From Typhlomys cinereus (lineage: Eukaryota; Chordata; Mammalia; Rodentia; Platacanthomyidae), in the NCBI GenBank assembly GCA_023101885.1, contig JALPQD010000415.1, positions 1,378,020-1,442,019 on the forward strand: a stretch of 64,000 bases of DNA, written 5' to 3'. The translations under genes and the position numbers were made by a program. Below, piece after piece: positions 12,441 to 23,803 of the stretch. The notes under the pieces are model-generated. The model was given only the letters and a program-made list of their open reading frames with translations, had not been told where the DNA came from and ran no database searches. Each line of letters begins with the position of its first letter. Position 1 is the first letter of the stretch.

Positions 12441-14050
12441 AATATTCTTGCTATATAATATATAGATATGATAGTCATTTGATATCTAGGTATGTAATAT
12501 CTAGATGTTAGGTATAACAAATCAAGTTCAAATATGTAAAGAAATATGTGGATATGAAATTCATATTCATATCTACACATGAATTAAATTGCCATGAACT
12601 GTCTAGACATGAACTATCTAGATATAAACTATCTTAATATGAAAATTATAGACATGGAATATCTAGATATGGACTATCTGGATAGGGTCTCAAGTTTAAA
12701 CTATCAAGATTTGCAGTATATAAATATGAGCTATTTATTATTCCAACATGGGAACTTTATTAGTCTCGGACATTTGTATATAAATTGGGACAAATATATA
12801 TAATATCTAGACATGCAATGCATAACTATGAACTATCTGATTGTGCAACTTCCAGTTATGAACTATCAAGATGTGCAATATCTAAATATTAAAACATACA
12901 ATCCTGGCACAATTCAACACAAAATTCTTTTGATACTTTGATAATTGTTTCTAGACACACTTCAGGCATGGATCTATGTGATATTGTATCAGATATAGAC
13001 TGTATTAAATAGGGAAGTAGGATTTTTATGAACATTTTATGAACTGTTGGTCTGTGTACTACAGTTGAACCTCCAGATTGCTCTCAAAGACAGGTCAGTT
13101 CCTCACATTCTAATGTGTTTTATTAAAGGCAATCGGTATTTACTACTATGTGAACATTTGCTTATGTGAAATTTCTAGATATGAAATACTTAGCATTGAA
13201 ATAACATACAATTATGTCTGTCTTGTTAACCGGTATTTCACTGCCTCTGTGGGGAATAAAGCTGTTAAAAGAAGACTTGTTTCCAGAATTCAGTGCATAG
13301 TCTGCATTCTGTTATATGCAGTAATTGTGAACATACTGGACTACATGACAGAGCTTTTCTTAAGAAATGTGTTAATGAAATTAAAGCTATGCTTAAAGTT
13401 GATCCTAAATTTTCAAAGCAAAGAATTTTTATGAGAGAATAAGAAAAAATTTATTTGACATATCTTGATATAAAATACCTAGTCATGGAAAGTAAAGATA
13501 TGGAATATTTACATATGAAGGACCTGGATATGGCATATCTGTATCTTTCATAACTATAAAGGAGCTTTCCAGACATGGCATACCTAGAAAAAGAAAATTC
13601 AGTAAGAAATCTATCAGGAACATTAGTATTAAGTGAAGAAAATAAAATACAATAAAAAATTTTGTACCTAGTTATGAACATATTGTCTGTGGGTCAGAAT
13701 TTGACCAGAGATTGGTTTCACGGAAAAATAAGATACAAAATGTCTAGATATGGAAGTATTATATGTAAAGTCTGTAGGGTATCTGTACACAAAGTATTTG
13801 AATATGAATTATATAGCACAGAATATTTAGAAAAGATATAAAATATCAAAGAAGAAATAGCTCATGTTGCAGTTACTTTTTGTATTGCTGAATGATTGCA
13901 GGACCTAAGAAACTTACGGATACATTTTATTTCACTTTGAGATTCAGTTACAATTAATAGTCTAGTATGACAGGGCATGCATTCCAACATGAGGAGCCAC
14001 ATTAATTGCTGAAAGAGGGCTAAATTTTTTCACTTAAGAATGCCTGCATA

Positions 14051-14560
14051 CCAGCCTAATCTCTCACCATCCTGAAGCTCAGGGAAATTTGCGGAAGAGG
14101 GGGCGGTAAGATTTTAAGAGCACAAGGATGGGAGGAGTCATGATATGCAAGATACACAAGTTAGGGCCGAAGCAATCATAATTGGACTTTACATGCTCTG
14201 CGCAATGTCCAACACACTATTGACCTCACAAAGTCTAGCATTTGCTAAAGGCACTAGGATGCTGGGAGGCAAGGGATGGACAGACATAGTAGTGTTCCTA
14301 TGCTTAAGGGGAGCACAGGAAAGGGTTTTGGGAAATGCCACTGGGTCCTTGCACCTCCTCGGAGAGGAGGACCCAGGGGAGAGTTTGGTATGCACATTAA
14401 AGGATGCTCCGGGGATGGGAGGGGGAGGCACTGGGAAATGGGGAGGGAAGGGGGAAGGGAGGGTGGGCACAGGGGGATAGGAGGTTGGAGGAGGGGGGAC
14501 CGGTGTACCTGTTAAGTTTGTATGAGTGGAAATTTAAAAAAAATATGAAAAAAGAAAAAA
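14051..14560 (+). mobile_element. Young LINE-1 3' UTR fragment
   Basis: It starts in the 3' UTR (catcctgaagctcaggg) and runs through the G-rich tract to ggtgtacctgttaagtttgt and an A-rich tail. It is flanked by aagaatgcctgcata (14036-14050) and aagaaggcctgcata (14561-14575, one mismatch). The 111-codon sense frame at 14145-14480 is the shared UTR frame. Confidence 0.9.
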
Positions 14561-14575
14561 AAGAAGGCCTGCATA

Positions 14576-14795
14576 GGGGCTGGAGAGGTGGCTCAAGGGT
14601 TAAGCCTCTGCCTTGCAGGCAGAAGGTCCTGAGTTCGGATCCTAGACCCCAGGTATAAACGCCAGGCGGAAGCGGGGGCGGCCTAAGCTTCTGGTCCTGG
14701 TAGGGCAGAGCCTGTGAATCCCAGAGCAGAGTAAACAAGGAGGAGGTGGAGGCTGTCCATGGTGGTTCCCGAATTCGCCTGTGATTCTACACACA

Positions 14796-14837
<42 letters not shown>

Positions 14838-14875
14838 TGAATAAATAATAACAATAATAATAAAAAAATTAAAAG
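14576..14875 (+). mobile_element. Young tRNA-derived SINE stacked behind an L1
   Basis: A near-consensus SINE with a (CA)n tail and an AAT/A-rich end. Its left flank is the L1's right target duplication, and the same 15-mer occurs again after the SINE (14876-14890), giving three copies of one target. Confidence 0.92.
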
Positions 14876-15494
14876 AAGAATGCCTGCATACCAGTATACC
14901 AAAATATGACTAAAGTATACCATGTAAATACATATTCATCTCCAGATACTAGAAATGTTGCTGTGAACCAGAGTGGTTATCAAAATAAACTGAGCAGACT
15001 CCACGATTGCTTATACAGTCAGATATGAATGGTTTAGCAGGAAATTATTGTCACTGAAGCATCAAACCTTCTTCTTTTCTGACACAATAATTATAGAAAG
15101 CAGCGAATAATTACTGAAAACACATGATCATTTATATATATAGAATTAATGATATGAAACATCTAGATATTAAATGCAACATCTACCCATTAAAAAGAAA
15201 TCACCCAACTTTAGTGTCCATGATTTCCATGGGATGCTCTTATCTCTCTTGGATGAATGACAGGAATTGCTCCAATCAGTGGTGTAGCTTGAAGAGAGGC
15301 AACTTTGTACGTGCAAGAGGCTTGAACCCCCAGAAGAGTAGATAAACCAGAGGGAACCTGAATGACATAAATCTACATGAAGCATAATCATTAATGAAAC
15401 ATAATGACCAATGTATCTTATGCAGCTACACGTGAACATTGTACCTAATTGACAGAGTTAGTGGCTAGACTGCTAGTATTGAAATATCAAATTT

Positions 15495-15785
15495 CTTTTT
15501 AATTTTTTTAAAAAATTATTTTTAATGTATGTGTGTGCATATGTATGTGTGTTGGTGTGTGACACTGCATGGTCCGATGGAGGTTCAAGGACTTCAGAAA
15601 TCAATCTGGATTGCTTGTATCTCTTTTTTGCTTCACTCTGGGATTTTCCAGGCTCAGCGCACCAGGGTTGGAAGACCAAACTGCCACAATTTCTGCCTGA
15701 TGTTTTTAGAGAGAGCTGGGATCTGAACTCAACACTTGCTGTTCATGAGATAGTCTTAACCACTGAGCCATTTCTCCAGCCCTGA
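15495..15785 (-). mobile_element. tRNA-derived SINE, minus strand
   Basis: The right end is the complement of the head (ctgagccatttctccagccc). A TG/TATG tract at the left is the reversed CA tail. Diverged, with the body still alignable (tggattgcttgtatctcttt). Inserted in the AT array. Confidence 0.82.
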
Positions 15786-15863
15786 AACATAAAATTTCAT
15801 TATTACGGGAAACCAATGTTTACTGAAATACCTTAACAAAGTCTAGAAATGAAATATCTAGAA

Positions 15864-16192
15864 AAAGGAAAATTTAAAAATTAGATACCTAAGTATAAGC
15901 ACCTAAGAATGAAATATAATTGTGATATTATTAGGTATCTCGATATTTACATATAAAATATAGATATGAAATAGCTATTCAAGAACTGTCCCCACTAGAA
16001 ATATTGCTGTTTCTTTTAGGTATATTTAGAGAAAGGAAAATTTAAAAATTAGATACCTAAGTATAAGCACCTAAGAATGAAATATAATTATGATATTATT
16101 AGGTATCTCGATATTTACATATAAAATATAGATATGAAATAGCTATTCAAGAACTGTCCCCACTAGAAATATTGCTGTTTCTTTTAGGTATA
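15864..16192. repeat. Tandem duplication, 168-bp period
   Basis: Positions 15864-16024 recur at 16032-16192, 161 bp with one visible mismatch (attgtgat versus attatgat) and a 7-bp spacer. The duplicated DNA holds AT-array units and the lead module actagaaatattgctgtttc. This is much younger than the rest of the array. Confidence 0.95.
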
Positions 16193-19087
16193 CATCATTG
16201 CTTTTGCAAGCATGTGCCCAAAGAAATAGAGTTTTTATCAGAATGTAAGGAAAAGGGTGTTTCACTGTTCATGAACTTTATTCCAAACTTGTGTGTATGT
16301 TAGTCAGAGTTTTACTCAACACTGTTGCAACTGAAATAATAATCCTCATGATCTTCTATTGTGGAAGACAACAAGATTTACTGAAAGGCCTTTATCATGT
16401 GGATATAAGAAATATCAAAATATGAGTTATCACAATGTGATTTATTCACATGAAATGTTTAGGTAGGAAATAACCAAACACTAAATACTTAGTCATAGTA
16501 TACTTAGACATGAAGCCTGAACATGGCCATAGTAGCAGATTTCAACATACTACTCTCACTAATGGACAATTCAAATGATCAAAGACTAAAAAGGGAGACA
16601 TTGAAACTATAAATCAAATGGATATGACAGACATGTCATTCTATCCAACACTAAAGAACATACATTATTTCCAGTAGCCTATGAAATATCCTCCAGAATA
16701 AACCAAATAATAAGACAAAAATAAAAGTTTCCACAAATATAAGACAATTTAGACAGCTTACTCTGTCCCATGTGATAACTAAAAAAGACATATATCTATA
16801 GTAAGGAAAAAAAGCAGACAGGATAAAATAATCATGAAAACTAAGCAACACAATATCGATCAAGGAAGAAATAAAAATGTAAGTAAATTCCTGGTATTCA
16901 AAGAAAATGAAAGTTCAGTATACTAAAATCTGTGTGATAATGAAGGCTGTCCTAAGAGAAAAGCTTGTAACACTAAATGCCTACATAAGGTGAAAATATT
17001 TCGCAAATAAGCAACCTAATGACATACTTTGAAGTTTTAGAAAAACATGAACAAGTCAATCGCAAAAGCAGAACATGGGAAGAAATCTGAGATGGGGCCA
17101 AAAATAAGTGAAATAGAACTGAAAAAGACATTGGAAGGAATCAATGAAAGAAAGAGCTGGTTCATTGCAAAGATAAACAAGATCAACAGACCTTTAGTCA
17201 AATTAACCAAAAAAAAAGGAGAGAAAATCCAAATTAATGAAATTAGAGATGAAAAATAAGGTATTGCAACACATGCTGGGGAAAGTCAAGAATCATGAGG
17301 ACATGCTATAAAAATTTATATTCTACTAAACTGGACAATCAAAAAGAAATGAGTCAATTTCTGAACATATAGTTGCTCATAAAATTGAATCAGATGAAGC
17401 AAAATATTTAAACAGACATGTAACAAGCAATGACATTAGAACAGTAATTATAAATCTTCCAACCTAAGACATTAGAGGACAAGATGGGTTAACTGCAGAA
17501 TTCTAACAGATCTTCAAATAAAAACTAATATGCCTATTTCTCAAAATAATTTCACAAAGCTTAAAAGGAAGACGCTCTCCCCAAATATTTTCTATGAAGC
17601 TAACATTACTCTGATCCCAAACTAAATAAAAATACATCAGAACAAAACAGAATTACAAGCTAATCTCTTGGAGGAATACAGATGCAAATTCCTCAACAAA
17701 AATACTTACTAATCAATCCAAGGGTGCATCAGAAAGATCGCTCATGATAATCAAGTCAGACTGATAACATAAATGCAAAGACTGCTTAATATGTATAAAT
17801 AGACAGACTCAAAGACAAAGATAGCATAATCCTCTCAATAGATTCAGAAAAAGCTTTTCAAAGAATTTGACAAGAATTTGACAACTTCATGATAAAGGTT
17901 CTTGGATGAAATAGGAGAGGATGAAACACAGTAAATGCTACATATGACAAGCCTAAGGAAAACATCATTCTAAATGGAGAAAAACTTGAAGAATTTCCAC
18001 TTCTATTTGGAAGTAGACAAGCTGCTCACTATCACCAATCATGTTCAATACTGTGTTTGAAGTATTAACTACAGCACTGAGGCAAGAGGAAGATAAAGGA
18101 GAAATAAATAGGAAAGCTAATGTATTCTTCTTTGTTAATAATATGGATCTATACTTGAAAGACCCAGAGTTCCCACCAGGAAATTCCTCTAACTAATAAC
18201 CATTTTCAGTAAAATGGCAGGATACAAAATCAACAAGCAAAAATCAGTAACCTTTCTATATGCCAGCAATGAGCAAGATGAAAAAGAATTTCATGAAGTA
18301 ATCCTGCTGAGCGTACTCTTGAAAACCAAAATAACTTGAAATGAAGCTAACCAACGAAGTAAAACACCTGTGTAATGAAAACTTCAAAACATTAAAGTAA
18401 GAAATTAAAGAGGACACTAGAAAGTGGAAAAACCTCCCATGCTCACAGATCAATAAGATTAATATTCATCATCTTACCAAAGGCATATATGGATTCAATA
18501 TTGTCACAATGAGAATACTACCTCAATTTATCATAGATATTGAAAAACGTTTTCAAAATTCATACAGAACATGAAAGGCTCTGGATAGCCAAAATAGTCT
18601 TGAGTAATAAAAACAGTGCTAGAGGTATCAACATACCTTTTTGAAAGCTATACATGAGAGTCATAGTAATAGAACAACTTGGTAATAACAGAAAAACCGA
18701 TATGTCAATCAGTAGAATAGAACTGAGGACTGAGCTAGAGGCTCATACAAATACAGGCACCTGATTCTTGGCAAAGATGTCAAATATGCAGTTTGAAGAA
18801 ATGACATCTTTAATAAATGGTGTTCAGAGAACTGGCTATCTTACATGCAAAAGAGAAACAATGATGCTTACTTTGTACTATGTATGAAAACTGTTCAACA
18901 TATGCCAAAGTTCTCAATGTTAAACTAGAACTTTGAAACTCAAGAAGAAAGAACTAAACAATATTCAAATTGAGAGGCCTAGATAAAGTCTTTCTGTATA
19001 GGACCTCATTCTTGAAGGACCAATGATCAACAAATGGGAGCTTGTGAAATTAAGAGATCTCTATTCTGCAAATGAAGCTATTGATTA

Positions 19088-19966
19088 GGCCCTGGAATAA
19101 AATAGAGAGAGCTGGTTGAGGCAGTTGGCATCCTTCTGTACACTTGGCCAGACATGCTGATCTGGCAAGTAAGAATTGTCCATCTCTCAAGCCATTTTGT
19201 GGTGATCGTGTGGCCAGAGGTGAACCCAGAGTTCTGTTTGAGATGCCAAAACCATGGGATGTATGCTGAGGACAGCTGCAAGTGGAGATTCAGCCTGGTT
19301 CAGAGGAACTCTGCTTCTACAACTTTGAGTTGCACACAGGGACTGGGATTGTCTAGAATTTTTGAGCCACTACATGATGAGCAACAGAAGATGGACATTG
19401 AAATACAGGATGCCGTAACTGATTTGCTGGACTTGATTTTAATGAAATATTTTCTTATTTTGTCATGATTCTTCTATTTTGGTGTTTTATCTTGTTGAAG
19501 TATTTAACATATTTTGATTTGATAGACTCTTATAGTTAAAAGACTTGAGACATTTTTTAAAACTTCTAATTCCAACATTTTAATAACTGGTTTTAATTAC
19601 AGAACATTTCAAAATTTGTCTATGAGAACTTTTAGAATTAATAAAATTAAGTGTATTTATATTTTTAAGATAACTTTTAACACCCACAGAGAAGAGGATT
19701 AAAGGGTACAGTTTAAAAGTGCTATATTTTTGTGTCAAGTTGACAAGGGATGGAGTGTCATGGTAAGACACAGGTGTCAACTTGACAGTTAAAGGTTTGA
19801 GCTCTGAGATTGTTTGTCTCTCCGCCATTATGTGGTGATGGTGTGACTAGTTCCCTCAGCCCTGGTGTTGGTGCATGCTCTCCTGTCAAACTAGATTGAG
19901 AACTGTAACCGGACAGTTGTGAGGAAAAAGAAATAAACCTCTTGTTCCCTTTAAAAAAAAAAAAAA
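19088..19966 (+). mobile_element. Retroposed copy of an ERVL-type transcript with poly(A) tail
   Basis: The first 125 bp match the middle of family A LTRs (ggccctggaataaaat to gtgtggccag). About 540 bp of non-LTR sequence follows, ending tgtgtcaagttgacaaggga, and then a partial family A LTR from 19757 (tgtcatggtaagacacaggt). That LTR lacks its centre and stops about 20 bp after aataaa, in an A14 run. The insertion is flanked by gaagctattgatta (19074-19087) and gaagctgttgatta (19967-19980), 13 of 14 identical. A start inside one LTR, an end at a polyadenylation point inside the other, a poly(A) tail and a long target duplication together indicate L1-type retroposition rather than integrase-mediated insertion. 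The jumps within the LTR segments could be splicing or deletion. Confidence 0.75.
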
Positions 19967-20578
19967 GAAGCTGTTGATTAAACATAACAGCCACCAACTT
20001 AATCAGAGAAAAATCTTTGTTACCTATGTCTCTCACAGAGTATCCAATTCTAGAACATACAGAGAAGTAAAAAAATAAATAAATAAACCTCAAGAAAACA
20101 ACCTATTAAAATCAGTTTTGGAACTAAGAAGACTTGTAAGAAGAAATTCAAATTTCAAATAGATATCTATAAAAATGTTCAACTTTCCTATACTCCAAGG
20201 AGATGCAAATTAAAATTACTTTTAGATTCTATTTTTAACCTCAAACAGAATGGCTAAGATTAAGAACACAAATTACAAAACACAAATTCTTGTAAGAATG
20301 TGGGGAAAATTTATTCTTTACTTATGGGAGTGTGAACTGAGTGCAGACATAATGAGTGCAGAAAACAATGTGAAGGTACTCAAAAAGCTATAATGAACTA
20401 TTACATGACCCAGTTATATAACACTACTGGGAATATTTCCAAGGACTTTGTATCTTATCACAGAGATACTAGTGTCTACATGTCCATTGTTGCTCTATTC
20501 ACAATAGCAAGAAAAAGAAACAAGCCTAGATGTCCATCAACCAATGAACCCATAATCAAAATGAGATATATATGTGTA

Positions 20579-20603
20579 AACACACACACACACACACACA
20601 CGG
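20579..20603. repeat. (CA)n microsatellite in the L1 tail region
   Basis: A CA run of about 12 units replacing L1 sequence between a tatatgtgtaaa segment and ggaaaaactattcagc. Confidence 0.9.
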
Positions 20604-20797
20604 AAAAACTATTCAGCTCTCAAGAAAAAGTGAAATTCAAACATTTCGTGTATATTGATAGAACTGGAAAATATGTTCAGGGAGGTGTCCTAGTCACAGC
20701 AGGGTAAACACCATGTATTCTCTATTATCATTGAACTTTCAGATTTGTGTACAGAGCTAGGAATTCCAGTAACAGTCAAAAAATTTAAAAGGGGAAG

Positions 20798-21049
20798 GAG
20801 CTGGAGAGATGATTCAGGGGTTAAGCCTCTGCCTCTCAAGCAGAAGGTCCTGAGTTTGGATCCCAGATCCCATGTAAAAATGCCAGGTGGAAATGTCAGT
20901 GGCCTGCACTTCCAGCCCTAGAAGATAGAGCTTGGGTATCCTCAAAGCAAAGAAAAGAGGAAGTAGTACAATTCAGGTTGGTTCCTGAAGTCACTCTTGG
21001 ATCTCTAGAGACACATACACTGTCCTCTGACAAACATACATGCACAAAG
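20798..21049 (+). mobile_element. tRNA-derived SINE, plus strand
   Basis: Head gagctggagagatgattcag, B-box-like gagtttggatccc, and body ggcctgcacttccagccc to ctctagagacaca. The CA tail is replaced by the TG/GA microsatellite that follows. Confidence 0.87.
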
Positions 21050-21050
21050 A

Positions 21051-21117
<67 letters not shown>

Positions 21118-21127
21118 GACAGATTTT
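21050..21127. repeat. (TG)n(AG)n compound microsatellite
   Basis: A TG run of about 12 units followed by AG units with two ACAG interruptions, on the 3' side of a SINE. The alternating purine-pyrimidine run next to a homopurine run favours non-B DNA. Confidence 0.95.
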
Positions 21128-21348
21128 GAGAGGAATAATTATGCATGGAGGACGACATGTGGGGTGATAACCTTAAAGGAGGAGACATAAAATACCATAA
21201 GCACTAAGAAAGTAAAAAAGGAGCAGGGGATAAAGTTTCAAGAACCGAAGGATGAGGGAAAGAGTCAAGGTAACAAGGAGCACAAAAGTTGTAAGGTACA
21301 GTAAGAGAGAAAGCTACTTGTTAAGTTTATGAAAAAATATAATTATTG

Positions 21349-21460
21349 GGCTGGAGAGATGGCTCAGGAGATAGAACTTTGTCTCTGTCTCAAAAACAGA
21401 AGGACCTGAGTTAAGATCCCAGATCCTATGTAAAAAGGCCCAGCAGAAATGATGTTAATT
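21349..21460 (+). mobile_element. SINE head fragment, plus strand
   Basis: gggctggagagatggctcag through gatcccagatcctatg and into the body, then the match ends. The element is 3'-truncated and has no tail. Confidence 0.75.
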
Positions 21461-23443
21461 ACATGATGCCTCCTAATCAGCTAATGGTCAGAGAGATTCA
21501 AAGGTCCCCAAAACAATATAGGCTTTTGCCAGTACTCTTCGTTGTCTTCCAAAATTGACAGTAAGATGCTATTGCTGAAAACACTACAGTGCATTGATCA
21601 AAAAACACAATAATAAAAAGCATGTAAGTGATCTGAAATGATATCCCTTGCTGGCCAGAAAGCACTATGCAAACTTCTGAAGAAGAAAACCCTGCCAATG
21701 TGTCACCTAGCTTTAGAAGTAGAAACTGCAGTACCAACCATCAAGGTAAGAAGCTACCATCAGTGCAATCGCAACTTGAATGTTAGCTGCTGTCTGATTG
21801 GATTTACGGCTTAAATGCATACTCATTCCTCACTGTCGGTGGCTTCAGATTTTTCACTTTTTTCAAGGAAAAAAATATCCCTTTCAATTGAGTTTCAGAG
21901 GGAGAATCACTGGAGCGTAGCCTGAGGAGGCTTACTAAAAGGATAATACAACATTTAATTCTCATGGAGGAGTGAGCTGTAACCCAGAGCAGATTACTTG
22001 TCAACCAAATAAACATATTCACAAATTGGAGAGCTGTGAATCAACAAGGAAAGGCTACTGTACACGGAAAAACCTATGCTTGAAAATCAGAGTAGGGGTC
22101 TATGTCTGTTTCCAGACTCCTCAGCATTGAATTTAGATCAAATTATCCACTTAGCACTTTTGCACTTTGGATTTTTATTTTTATTTGTAGCACAATAATA
22201 TTGATGATGCTTACTGTGAAGGATGAAATGAAATAAGGAAATAAACTGAATAAAACAGAAGGAGACCTGGATCATTACAACAAAATATTATACATTTTTA
22301 TTATTAGACAGCTACCTAATAAATTCAAGTAGCAATACTGATCAGAAGCTATTGGAAGCTTAACTGTTTCCACAAAGACTGCAACCTGTAAAAACAGGGG
22401 GAAAAGATGCCATATTTTCTAATGTATTTTCTAAGTATCTGGAATTAACGTATTAGCAACATGGAGATTGGATGAACATGTTTCAAATGCATAGATTTTT
22501 GTCCCAGAAAAGCCCTGACATCATAATCATTGAACTAATTGACTATTATTGTTCCTCGTTTTTCTTTACTTTCATTCTCCTTCATTACGATCATGAAAAC
22601 TGAATGAAATGAAAGAAGACAGAAAAAGAGAGACAGAGAGAAGAAAGAGAGAAAAGGAGAAAAGAGAAGGAAAAAGAAAGATAGGAAAAAAAAAACCTAT
22701 CCAGATGCACTTTGTGTCAGATAATTGTACAAGAGTATTTTGCCACTGCTCCTAAAGGGAAACATGTATTTACTAAATTATGCTTTCCTGGATTATGATA
22801 GGACAGGTCACAAATTGAGATTTAACCTAGGAAAGACCAAAAGAAGAAAGGAAAATTAACTCAGACATTCAGAAAGTAAAATTGAAAAAGCATGAAAATG
22901 AAACTTACAAGAGGAAATGCAAAACCACAGAATGAAGGAATGTTCTTTTGGATATTAGCACGGTGGAAAAGGAACCTCTAAGTGTTCTGTCAATGAGCAG
23001 AGCTCTCATTAATCTATTGTGACAAGGCACTTTGGAGTAACCAGAGAGTGATAATCTCAGAACCCGAATATCCTGTTTTACCCTTGGGATTGAGGATGAC
23101 GTCTATATACAATAATTGTATTGTGATTCTCCGGCGCAGTAAATTTTAGCAGAAATGGCTTTCAAAAGGTGTCTTAATAAAAGTGATATAGGGAAAAAAA
23201 CCTAACTCCAGAAATGTCTCTTTCGCATCCTTGCTTAGATATATTTGGTGTTGAATTTCTTTTCAAAAGGGCAGTTACTGTGTTGCTTAAAGTTCCAGTA
23301 AAAACAGAGAGTTTCTACTTGAGATTTTCCAGCACAAGACTCCTGGGTTGTATAAGAAGGACAGGCTTCATATATTCTAAAAATTCCAATTTATGATATG
23401 TAATCACATTTTTTAAAAGTTTTTTGGTGAAAGATTATCAGTT
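21461..23443. other. Unique sequence with a purine-rich tract; no gene seen
   Basis: No coding homology recognised. An A/G-rich tract lies at about 22610-22690. Several short frames (60-79 codons) have no domain or start context worth supporting. Confidence 0.45.
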
Positions 23444-23461
23444 AAGATAGATTAAAAATGC

Positions 23462-23725
23462 GGGCTGGAGAGGTGGCTCAGGGGTTAAGCCTCTGCCTTG
23501 CAGGCGGAAGGTCCCGAGTTCGGATCCCAGATCCCACGTATAGACGCCAGGCGGAGGCGGGGGCGGCCTGCGCTTCTGGTCCTGGTAGGGCGGAGCCTGT
23601 GAATCCCCGGGCAGAAGGAGGTGGAGGCGTCCATGGTGGTTCGCGAATTCGTCCGTGGTTCTACACACACACACACACACACGTACATACACATGCGTAC
23701 ACACACATACACGCACGATTGAATA

Positions 23726-23785
<60 letters not shown>
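23462..23785 (+). mobile_element. Youngest-looking tRNA-derived SINE, perfect 18-bp target duplication
   Basis: A near-consensus, CpG-rich copy with intact A- and B-box-like segments, a (CA)n tail (23663-23712), an (AAT)n run, and a pure A tail of about 25. The duplication aagatagattaaaaatgc is exact on both sides (23444-23461, 23786-23803). It is a candidate source or polymorphic copy. Frames on both strands are shared with other SINE copies and are not genes. Confidence 0.95.
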
Positions 23786-23787
<2 letters not shown>

Positions 23788-23803
23788 GATAGATTAAAAA
23801 TGC

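Larger units (their letters stand above)
4113..16515 (+). repeat. AT-rich palindromic-unit tandem array (degenerate satellite), broken by insertions
   Basis: The + strand repeats a degenerate 15-16 bp unit, best written atctagatatgaaat, head to tail. The unit holds the palindrome tatctagata. Array blocks visible by eye: 4113-4205, 4634-5444, 5812-6394, 7331-7605, 9402-11863, 12441-14035, 14891-15494 and 15786-16515, about 7 kb in total. The DNA between blocks is LTR, SINE or L1. Longer modules recur between short-unit runs: an actagaaatattgctgtttc-like lead (about 4720, 6130, 15990, 16160), a cctagttatgaaca-like segment (4845, 5262, 13665), and gaatttgaccagagattgct-like segments (5295, 11410, 13695). 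Units stay in one orientation (atgaaat, rarely atttcat). I cannot assign it to a named satellite. The array produces open frames because 15 is divisible by 3; these are not genes. Confidence 0.75.
16515..20795 (+). pseudogene. Old LINE-1 (Lx-like) ORF2, broken, interrupted by a later insertion
   Basis: The sequence follows rodent L1 ORF2 in order, with many stops and frameshifts. The stretch translated at 17047-17259 ends in a pattern like SWF-KINKI-RPL-KLT---IQINEIRDEK, which matches the region before the reverse transcriptase domain. A DSEKAF-like motif (about 17840) and a decayed catalytic-site region near 18140 (the usual YADD is altered to NN) follow, then the C-terminal region to about 20680. 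The L1 text stops at 19073-19087 and resumes at 19967 without loss, so 19088-19966 is a later insertion. No EN start, ORF1 or A-tail is visible. It cannot be active. Confidence 0.8.

Noticed and set aside
12594..12803. 69-codon frame with repeating Tyr-Leu-Asp-Met units, resembling a pentapeptide-repeat protein
   Set aside because: It is the 15-bp array unit read in frame (5 codons per unit). The array drifts in length elsewhere, and no longer frame exists.
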